Source of the DNA: Gammaproteobacteria bacterium
GTDB taxonomy: Bacteria > Pseudomonadota > Gammaproteobacteria > GRL18
NCBI GenBank assembly: GCA_013139395.1
Contig: WTAX01000444.1
Coordinates: forward strand, 1 to 11,555
Direction: 5' to 3'
Length of the DNA stretch: 11,555 nt
Part shown: positions 1-5,533 of the stretch, piece by piece
Layout: every line of letters begins with the position of its first letter
Position numbering within the stretch: the stretch's first letter is position 1
The notes under the pieces: model-generated
Told to the model about the DNA's origin: nothing
What the model saw: the letters and a program-made list of their open reading frames with translations, nothing else
Databases searched by the model: none
Made by a program: the position numbers and the translations under genes

Positions 1-2
1 AA

Positions 3-87
3 AAGCCTGTGGTTGCTTATTTTTCTGACTTTGATTGTTTGAGCGCAGCGAGTTCTCAAAGTTAGAAAAATAAGTGACCATGGGCTT
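3..87 (+). repeat. Long hairpin, 32 bp fully paired as plus-strand RNA
   Basis: Positions 3-34 can pair with 56-87 without a break around a 21-nt loop (35-55). Five of the 32 pairs are G-U or U-G wobbles: 8/82, 9/81, 14/76, 15/75 and 27/63. On the minus strand these five would be A/C mismatches, so the fold suits a plus-strand transcript. The loop contains GAGCGCAGCGAG, and TTTGAG (38-43) can alternatively pair with CTCAAA (55-60). No T-tract follows, so it is not a standard rho-independent terminator. I do not recognise the family. It could be a dispersed intergenic repeat, a 3' end structure of a gene to the left of the window, or part of an RNA gene. Confidence 0.75.
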
Positions 88-117
88 AACAAGCGTTATT
101 TAGGAATACACACTGAA

Positions 118-138
118 TAGTTACATAATTTGTAACTA
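118..138. repeat. Perfect 8-bp inverted repeat
   Basis: TAGTTACA (118-125) and TGTAACTA (131-138) are exact inverted copies around a 5-nt AT spacer. It could be a small hairpin or a protein-binding site. No gene starts nearby, so its role is unknown. Confidence 0.45.
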
Positions 139-330
139 CTCAACCTATATTTCTTAATAACAATCGTTATTTCGTCGTTACACACAAATAAGTGTGATAT
201 ATCGTGGTTAGCTTGACATTTCACACCAAAGACAAGAAATCAAACATTATGCCAAATTACGTTAACCCACTGTATATGTTGCAATATTATATCTTAATAA
301 TATCTGGCACGCTTAATGCTTTATATTAAG

Positions 331-428
331 TAAGTAGACACAACAATATATTTACTCTCCAATATTGTTTGGTGTGTTACTTAGGGTGTTTAAAATATTA
401 CGATTTCCTTACTCGTATTGTTAAACAC
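331..428. repeat. Two consecutive imperfect hairpins in gene-free DNA
   Basis: The first hairpin pairs 331-349 with 362-383 in blocks: TAAGTA with TACTTA, ACAC with GTGT, and ACAATAT with ATATTGT, with small bulges between. The second pairs GTGTTTAA (386-393) with TTAAACAC (421-428), continues through a few interrupted pairs, and closes with TTACGA (398-403) against TCGTA (413-417) around a 9-nt loop. The region is AT-rich, so some pairing is expected by chance, but two stems of 14-18 bp side by side are notable. They lie upstream of the terminator at 495-525 and may belong to the same transcript. Confidence 0.4.
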
Positions 429-494
429 TCATAAGCATTAACCACTAGCTGTTTATACTTTAATGTGTTGGTATAAGTTAGCAAAAAACTCTTG

Positions 495-525
495 AGCCCC
501 TCTGGAAACATTGGGGCTTTTTTTT
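495..525 (+). terminator. Rho-independent terminator with GAAA tetraloop
   Basis: AGCCCC (495-500) pairs with GGGGCT (513-518). Inside, after a 2x2 internal loop, TG (503-504) pairs with CA (509-510) and closes a GAAA tetraloop (505-508). Eight T residues follow (518-525). The GNRA-type loop and the adjacent T-tract fit plus-strand transcription. On the minus strand the stem is followed, after about six bases, by a run of six T, so it may also serve the lipoprotein gene that ends at 594. No plus-strand gene is visible before it in the window. Confidence 0.85.
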
Positions 526-535
526 GACCCCTTAC

Positions 536-563
536 TCTAAAACAGAAGTTCTAAAACAGAAGC
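536..563. repeat. 14-bp tandem duplication
   Basis: TCTAAAACAGAAG occurs twice in direct succession (536-549 and 550-563, one base different at the last position). It lies between the terminator and the end of the lipoprotein gene. It is probably a simple slippage duplication with no evident function. Confidence 0.5.
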
Positions 564-593
564 TCTGGGGCATCAGTTCTCAGCAAACAAACA

Positions 594-1025
594 CTATTGC
601 CATTCAAGACAGCTTAACAGCCATTCACCCGAGACTTTTTTCCAACAGCTATACACCTGATAATGACGCGCATTATCAGGAATTAAGTGCTTACCTCCAG
701 TCAGTACCACCTGTGATTGTGCATCTGCTCGAATTTGTTGAATATTGATTTGAGTGGCACTGACATATACTGAAATATCTTTATAGCGCAGAAAAAATCC
801 CAGCAGCATTCTTTGTAAAGACTGACGATCAGAATTAATTGGATCACTATATTCTGGGTCAATTATAGCCATAAAATTACCACGGTCATGTGTTTCAATG
901 GCTTCTTGCAGAAGTTTAATCTGCCCCTGAATTAACACTTCATCCGTCTTTTTTTGCGCACAGCCCGGCATCAGGACAATCAGAGAAAGACTCAATAGCA
1001 TTAAAGCTATTCTGATATTAGTCAT
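594..1025 (-). CDS. Putative NTF2-like lipoprotein
   Basis: This predicted 143-residue lipoprotein has a hydrophobic signal segment (residues 5-20) followed by Leu-Met-Pro-Gly-Cys. Cys22 is the likely lipid-attachment residue, although Met at -3 and Pro at -2 are not the classic lipobox. The mature part has the pattern of a small NTF2/SnoaL-like fold: an N-terminal helix (about 33-56), a middle helical segment with IINSDRQSL-like spacing before LLGFFLRY (74-81), then alternating strands ending in EWLLSC (134-139). The family assignment is from pattern only. AGGA precedes the ATG at a good distance. It starts 8 bases after the ggt stop, so the two are probably co-transcribed. A role in the cell envelope alongside Ggt is possible but not shown. 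No catalytic residues can be named. Confidence 0.75.
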   Translation of the reverse strand: MTNIRIALMLLSLSLIVLMPGCAQKKTDEVLIQGQIKLLQEAIETHDRGNFMAIIDPEYSDPINSDRQSLQRMLLGFFLRYKDISVYVSATQINIQQIRADAQSQVVLTGGKHLIPDNARHYQVYSCWKKVSGEWLLSCLEWQ

Positions 1026-1033
1026 AATCTTTC

Positions 1034-2725
1034 CTATGGTACATCAAATACTACGGCCTGCCCTTCCACTCGTGGATCAGAGGCCGCCTGAACGCCATTG
1101 ACATAATCCCAGTTTATTACCTGCATATTGCCATAGCCTGAATCCAGCTGACTGGTATGATGCCCCATTAGTTCAAGTTCAGCCGCCTGTTCCATTGAGA
1201 AGGCATTTTTCTCATAAAAAACTTTATCCGGCAGATACTGGTGATGAAATCTGGGGCGAGTCACCCATTGCTGTGCTGCTGCACCTTTTTCTAATTCCAG
1301 AATTCCCAGCAATACCATAGTAATAATTCGACTGCCTCCCGGTGTACCTAATATAGCAATACCTTTATCCGTTTCAACCAGTGTTGGACTCATACTGGAG
1401 AGAGGACGTTTTCCCGGGGCAATCGCATTGGCCTCAGCCCCAACCAGGCCATAAACATTGGGCGTACCCGGACGGGCAGAAAAGTCATCCATTTCATCAT
1501 TCAAAAGTACTCCGGTTCCCGCTGCAGTAAAACCTGAGCCAAAGGGGTAATTAATACTCATCGTGGCAGAAACCAGATTTCCCTGGGTATCCAGCACTGA
1601 AAAATGGGTCGTATCCTGACCTTCAGTTTGAGAATTTACTATTTTTGTTTTTAAGTTTGCTCCTATTTCAGGTAAATCACTGCTGGGCATAGCTTTATCC
1701 AGACGTATACCTTTTTGCAAGCCATCAGCATACCAGGCATGAGTCAGGCGCTCTGTGGGAACGTTAGTAAAATCACTATCACCTAAAAATTCGGCTCTAT
1801 CCCGGTATGCCCGGCGCATTGCTTCAATAATCAGGTGGGTTTGTGTGACATCATCCAGCGACTTAAGCTCATAGTTCTGTAAAATCTGCAGCATGGTTGC
1901 CAGAGCAATCCCCCCTGATGAGGGTGGTGCTGCTGAGGTAATTTTCATATGACGATAGTGGAACTGCACAGGCTCACGTTCCTTTATTGTATAATTTTTT
2001 AAATCGTTTAAATGCCAGATACCAGCATTAGCCTTAACAGAATCAACCAGTTTATTAGCGATATTGCCTTGATAAAATCCAGCATTCCCTTTTTGTGCAA
2101 TTAATTTTAATGTCTGTGCCAGATCTTTTTGAACAATTAAATGACCTGATTCCGGTACTTCATTATTATGCAGAAAAATATCAGCTGATGATTTGTATCG
2201 TTGCAATACCGACAGGCGAAAAGCAGCCATTTTTTGATAATGAGAGGTGACGGGGAAGCCCTTTTCAGCATATTTTATTGCGCTCTGCAGCACTTGCTGC
2301 AAGGGTAAATTACCGTATTTTTCTGATAAGTGAACCATAGCGGCCACGGTTCCTGGAATACCTGCCGCCAGAGGCCCGTCCACCGAACTTTTGGCAATAT
2401 AATTGCCGTCCTGATCCAGATACATATCCCGATGTGCTTTGCCTGGTGCCATTTCACGACCATCAAGCATTATTGTTTTATGTTGTTTTTGATCCCGCAG
2501 CAGCCAAAAACCACCGCCTCCTAAACCTGAACTATAAGGCTCAACAACCGCCAGTGTTGCCGTGATAGCAACCGCTGCATCAAAGGCATTGCCACCGGAT
2601 TGCAAAATGCGTTTTCCTGCCTGTGTTGCCAGAGGATGAGCTGTTGCAATAGCCGCCTGAGAAGGTTCTTGCGCATTGACTGATGCACTTAACAGCAAAG
2701 ATAACAGCAGTAACAAAAACTTCAT
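1034..2725 (-). CDS. ggt: Gamma-glutamyltransferase precursor
   Basis: This enzyme hydrolyses or transfers the gamma-glutamyl group of glutathione and related peptides in the periplasm. It is an Ntn-hydrolase made as a proenzyme that cleaves itself. The frame is open to 2749 (571 codons), but I start at the ninth codon, ATG at 2725, because TGAGGT lies just before it and a clean signal peptide follows (MKFLLLLLS..., probably cut after ASVNA). This gives 563 residues, normal for the family. Numbered from that start, the self-cleavage site is Thr372 in the motif TTHFS, which begins the small subunit. Substrate-binding features are present: DGRE near residue 88, NDEMDDF near 409, PLSSMSP near 441 and GTPGGSR near 460. 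The C-terminal DPR-VEG motif is intact. The lipoprotein gene follows after 8 bases. Confidence 0.95.
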   Translation of the reverse strand: MKFLLLLLSLLLSASVNAQEPSQAAIATAHPLATQAGKRILQSGGNAFDAAVAITATLAVVEPYSSGLGGGGFWLLRDQKQHKTIMLDGREMAPGKAHRDMYLDQDGNYIAKSSVDGPLAAGIPGTVAAMVHLSEKYGNLPLQQVLQSAIKYAEKGFPVTSHYQKMAAFRLSVLQRYKSSADIFLHNNEVPESGHLIVQKDLAQTLKLIAQKGNAGFYQGNIANKLVDSVKANAGIWHLNDLKNYTIKEREPVQFHYRHMKITSAAPPSSGGIALATMLQILQNYELKSLDDVTQTHLIIEAMRRAYRDRAEFLGDSDFTNVPTERLTHAWYADGLQKGIRLDKAMPSSDLPEIGANLKTKIVNSQTEGQDTTHFSVLDTQGNLVSATMSINYPFGSGFTAAGTGVLLNDEMDDFSARPGTPNVYGLVGAEANAIAPGKRPLSSMSPTLVETDKGIAILGTPGGSRIITMVLLGILELEKGAAAQQWVTRPRFHHQYLPDKVFYEKNAFSMEQAAELELMGHHTSQLDSGYGNMQVINWDYVNGVQAASDPRVEGQAVVFDVP

Positions 2726-2729
2726 AATG

Positions 2730-2735
2730 ACCTCA
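2730..2735 (-). promoter_or_regulatory. Ribosome binding site deciding the ggt start
   Basis: TGAGGT lies four bases before ATG at 2725 on the minus strand. The upstream in-frame start at 2749 has no comparable site and would add eight residues before the signal peptide, so the inner start is preferred. Confidence 0.75.
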
Positions 2736-2768
2736 ATAAATCGCACCAATGTTTAGAAGATTGTAATG

Positions 2769-2797
2769 TTTATAGGATGGGAAACTATTGCTAAAAA
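2769..2797 (-). promoter_or_regulatory. Weak candidate promoter for ggt
   Basis: A good -10-like TATAAA (2774-2769 on the minus strand) is 17 bases from a poor -35 (TTTTTA, 2797-2792). A separate promoter is expected because a strong terminator closes the ferredoxin transcript just upstream. The -35 match is weak, and the assignment is tentative. Confidence 0.25.
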
Positions 2798-2804
2798 AGC
2801 AATA
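2786..2804. repeat. 7-bp inverted repeat upstream of ggt
   Basis: TATTGCT (2786-2792) and AGCAATA (2798-2804) are exact inverted copies around five A residues. The repeat overlaps the candidate -35 region of ggt, so it could be an operator. It could also be a chance hairpin. Confidence 0.35.
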
Positions 2805-2812
2805 ACCCTGAT

Positions 2813-2848
2813 AAAAAAACCCCTTAATGCCATCACATTAAGGGGTTT
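2813..2848 (-). terminator. Rho-independent terminator after the ferredoxin gene
   Basis: AAACCCCTTAATG (2817-2829) and CATTAAGGGGTTT (2836-2848) form a perfect 13-bp stem with a 6-nt loop. On the minus strand it is followed by seven T (2819-2813). It begins 32 bases beyond the ferredoxin stop codon and separates that transcript from ggt. Confidence 0.92.
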
Positions 2849-2880
2849 AAATGATATCGATAACAGCCGGCTTTTAGCTA

Positions 2881-3204
<324 letters not shown>

Positions 3205-3226
3205 TCCCCCCGAATAGCAGGAGATT

Positions 3227-3703
3227 CTAACCTAATTTTTGTTTGATTTCAGCTATTACTTGCTCAGGAACAAAGTTTGTTATATTTCCACCCAATCGAG
3301 CGACCTCTTTAACCAAACTTGATGATAAGTAAGCGTATTGTTCTGCAGTGGTTAAAAAGATGGTTTCAATATCCGGAGCCAGATTGCGATTCATTCCTGC
3401 CAGCTGAAATTCATACTCAAAATCCGAGACTGCTCGCAAGCCTCTTAATATCACGCTGGCATTATGTTCTTTAGTAAAGTCTACCAATAAATTATCAAAA
3501 CCAACAACAGAAACGTTTTGGTAATCACTAAGTACTTCTCTAGCCAGAGAAACTCGCTGCTGCACATCAAATAAGGGCTGCTTACCTGAACTGCTCGCGA
3601 CAGCAACAGTCACATGATCAAATATTTTTGCAGCACGTTTGAGCAAATCAATGTGCCCGAATGTGATGGGATCGAATGTGCCCGGATACACTGCATTAAC
3701 CAT
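3227..3703 (-). CDS. coaD: Phosphopantetheine adenylyltransferase
   Basis: CoaD catalyses the penultimate step of coenzyme A synthesis, joining 4'-phosphopantetheine and ATP to give dephospho-CoA and pyrophosphate in the cytoplasm. At 158 residues it matches the family length. The nucleotidyltransferase motif [10 protein letters not shown] (residues 8-17, with catalytic His17) is intact, as are RGLR (87-90) and SSSLVKE (127-133), which corresponds to the family's ISSTxVRE. The start is ATG at 3703. A GTG four codons upstream (3715) is in frame but has no spaced ribosome binding site, while AAGG precedes the ATG at about 12 bases. The stop codon of the upstream membrane protein gene is one base from this ATG (TAA-T-ATG), which suggests translational coupling. 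Confidence 0.95.
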   Translation of the reverse strand: MVNAVYPGTFDPITFGHIDLLKRAAKIFDHVTVAVASSSGKQPLFDVQQRVSLAREVLSDYQNVSVVGFDNLLVDFTKEHNASVILRGLRAVSDFEYEFQLAGMNRNLAPDIETIFLTTAEQYAYLSSSLVKEVARLGGNITNFVPEQVIAEIKQKLG

Positions 3704-3704
3704 A

Positions 3705-4241
3705 TTATTGTGCACCCTTGGCAGATTTTACTGAGTCAATAATTTTCGCTTGCGGATTGGGATATAAATCAAGCATTTTATCCGGCAACTTACCTTCTCC
3801 TGCCTGATGCAATGCATCCGACTCCATAATAATCAGCACCAGAGTTGTCACCATGGTGGGTAAAATGCAAACGCCGCCAATCAGTGCATAAACCGCTTCT
3901 TTCATCCATCCCAGACTGGTATAACCATAAAGCCCAAAGGCAGCAATGGCACTGATCAGCAGCAGCATTTTAATAAAAAAGTAACTGCGTTTTAAGGCCA
4001 CTTGCCAATGACACATCACAAACCAGGGTTCACTCTGTTGTGACTTCTTACCTCTATAAATAATAAAACCCAAAATTGAAAAAGAGACAATAGGAACAAT
4101 TAACATCGGCCATGCCCAGCTTGTGGCCAGACCCAGAGTGGCTACAAAGGTAAGGATGTGGTTACCAATGAGATTGACCAGAAATAAATCATGGGGAAAT
4201 TTAGCTTTCTTTTTTTCTTCATCACTGACATCAAACAACAT
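3705..4241 (-). CDS. Four-helix membrane protein, function unknown
   Basis: I do not recognise this 178-residue protein. It has four hydrophobic segments at about 19-41, 44-63, 86-108 and 115-138. The N-terminus is charged ([12 protein letters not shown]), the loop between helices 2 and 3 carries [16 protein letters not shown], and the hydrophilic tail (about 140-178) probably lies in the cytoplasm. An even number of helices puts both ends on the same side; the positive loop residues favour the inside. The tail includes [13 protein letters not shown]. The only start-site signal is a weak AAG a few bases before the ATG. It is directly upstream of coaD with one base between stop and start, so the two are very likely one operon. 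That does not prove a link to coenzyme A. Confidence 0.8.
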   Translation of the reverse strand: MLFDVSDEEKKKAKFPHDLFLVNLIGNHILTFVATLGLATSWAWPMLIVPIVSFSILGFIIYRGKKSQQSEPWFVMCHWQVALKRSYFFIKMLLLISAIAAFGLYGYTSLGWMKEAVYALIGGVCILPTMVTTLVLIIMESDALHQAGEGKLPDKMLDLYPNPQAKIIDSVKSAKGAQ

Positions 4242-4374
4242 ATCTTACACAATCCAATAATTTTAAAAGTTTAACTCGACTTATTGTACACAGCAAAGCC
4301 GTTACATACCAGAATAGCCTGGAACACCAAAAAACATTAATGAATGGGCACCTGTAATAGGTTCCAATAGCAGA
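4242..4374. other. Divergent intergenic region, left part
   Basis: This is the left part of the region between the membrane protein/coaD operon (minus) and the sensory pair (plus). A minus-strand promoter must lie here or nearby. I see only weak hexamers for it, for example a TACAAT near 4280 without a matching -35. Confidence 0.4.
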
Positions 4375-4403
4375 TTGATAATAGCATAATATTATTCTAT
4401 AGT
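4375..4403 (+). promoter_or_regulatory. Sigma70-like promoter of the binding protein/kinase pair
   Basis: TTGATA (4375-4380) and TATAGT (4398-4403) are separated by exactly 17 bases. Both are close to the sigma70 consensus hexamers (TTGACA and TATAAT). Transcription would start near 4410, leaving a leader of about 30 bases before ATG at 4439. Confidence 0.65.
4381..4400. promoter_or_regulatory. Possible operator: 20-bp near-palindrome in the promoter spacer
   Basis: ATAGCATAATATTATTCTAT matches its own reverse complement at 18 of 20 positions; only the fifth base and its partner break the symmetry. It fills the spacer between the -35 and -10 boxes and overlaps three bases of the -10. A dimeric regulator bound here would block RNA polymerase. 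The sequence is almost all A and T, which lowers its information content, so chance remains possible. Confidence 0.45.
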
Positions 4404-4438
4404 TATACTCAATAAATTATAAACAGAACAAGAGCAAT

Positions 4439-5506
4439 ATGAAAAAAATTTGTTTAAGTACTCGTGTTCATTATGTTCTATTGTGTATTCTAATTATTGC
4501 CTGTCCTTTAAAAGATATTAGTGCCTCAGCTATCCCCAATAATACTCTTAAAATAGGAGTCCTTTGCTGGTCAGTAAATATCCCTGGTCAAGTCGCCATG
4601 ACAAAAGGACTTGAAATGCAAGCAAAACGAATAAATCAAGAAGCCATCAGCAATGGCTTACCCGGTGTTGAGTTAATAATGCGGGTAGCAGGTGACGGCC
4701 CATCAGGTGTTGAAAAACAGATCCAGCAGATGAACGACATGGTTCAACTTAAGCCCGATGTCATTATTGTCCAACCCACTGATAATGCTGCTTTAGCTGC
4801 TCCGCTTCATGCTGCCAATCGAGCAGGTATACCAGTCGTTGCCTATGACCAGTATATAAGTGGAGGTAAACTGGCCTCTTATATCACCTCAGACAACCAG
4901 CAGGCAGGTTACCTTGATGGCGAATATATAGCTTCACTTTTTGATAGCAATAAAAAAATTCGCTTAGTCCTGGTAGAATATCCTCTGGTTTCATCGACAG
5001 TTGAAAGACTCGATGGCTTTCTTGATGCCTTTCGTGATCAAAAACAAGCCTATACCATACTCAAAACCTATGAAGCCGTAGAACCTGTTGGCGGAATTAA
5101 AGCCGGCCAGAGTATTTTGCATGACTTTCCTGAGAAAGGCAGCATTGATGTTATATTTACCGTTAACGATGGTGGTGGTTTGAGTGTGGTTGAGCTTCTG
5201 GCCAGAGCAGGTAGAACTGAAATTATCGTTGCCAGTGTTGATGGCGACCCGGCTTCAGTAACTAATATCCGTGAACATCGTTTAACTCGTATAGATACTG
5301 CACAATTTTGCGGTCCCCTTGGGGCCGAAGTCATGAAAACAGCCTATGCTGTTGCTCGTGGTCAAAAAGTAGCAGAACATATTCTTATTCCCGTCTATCC
5401 AGTTACCAGAGAAACATTAGCAGATTATCCGGGATGGATGGGACCAATACCTCACTCCTTTGAGAAATCCTGGCCTTCAGTACGACCCATCTGGAACAAT
5501 CGCTAA
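4439..5506 (+). CDS. Periplasmic sugar-type binding protein, likely sensor partner
   Basis: This 355-residue type 1 periplasmic binding protein belongs to the ribose/LacI-like group (Peripla_BP_4 style, as in RbsB, TorT and LuxP). After the export signal, the first lobe begins with TLKIGVLCWS (36-45). It has DVIIVQPTDNAAL (107-119), AGIPVVAYDQ (129-138) and the hinge-side SDNQQAGYLDGEYIA (151-165). The second lobe has FTVNDGGGLSVVELL (240-254) and VASVDGDPASVTNIR (264-278). The signal has two readings: cleavage after Ala-Ser-Ala (29-31), or a lipobox Ile-Ile-Ala-Cys at 19-22 that would anchor it as a lipoprotein. AAGAG precedes the ATG. The kinase gene starts 27 bases after its stop, and no permease or ATPase gene is adjacent. 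The ligand cannot be predicted. Confidence 0.88.
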   Translation: MKKICLSTRVHYVLLCILIIACPLKDISASAIPNNTLKIGVLCWSVNIPGQVAMTKGLEMQAKRINQEAISNGLPGVELIMRVAGDGPSGVEKQIQQMNDMVQLKPDVIIVQPTDNAALAAPLHAANRAGIPVVAYDQYISGGKLASYITSDNQQAGYLDGEYIASLFDSNKKIRLVLVEYPLVSSTVERLDGFLDAFRDQKQAYTILKTYEAVEPVGGIKAGQSILHDFPEKGSIDVIFTVNDGGGLSVVELLARAGRTEIIVASVDGDPASVTNIREHRLTRIDTAQFCGPLGAEVMKTAYAVARGQKVAEHILIPVYPVTRETLADYPGWMGPIPHSFEKSWPSVRPIWNNR

Positions 5507-5533
5507 ATAAATAGACCATAAAATAGATTCACT

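Larger units (their letters stand above)
88..494. other. AT-rich gene-free region
   Basis: I see no open reading frame with a plausible start and ribosome binding site, and no tRNA-like or rRNA-like sequence. A -35-like TTGACA occurs at 213-218, but no -10 hexamer follows at a usable distance. The stretch holds several inverted repeats (118-138, 156-171, 331-383, 386-428) and leads into a plus-strand terminator. It is either a long untranslated 3' region of a gene to the left or contains an unrecognised non-coding RNA. Confidence 0.5.

Noticed and set aside
213..218. Perfect -35 hexamer TTGACA in the gene-free region
   Set aside because: No -10-like hexamer follows at 16-18 bases, so it is not called a promoter.
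81..430. Possible integron attC-like site (GCTTAAC at 84-90 with a GTTAAAC at 420-426)
   Set aside because: The spacing is too long for most attC sites, the internal L boxes are not seen, and no integrase or cassette gene is present.
524..748. Plus-strand frame of 74 codons from a TTG
   Set aside because: It starts inside the T-tract of the terminator, has no ribosome binding site, and overlaps the lipoprotein gene antisense.
3227..3715. Longer CoaD from GTG at 3715
   Set aside because: The GTG directly abuts the only AAGG, leaving no spacing, and the ATG at 3703 gives the normal family length.
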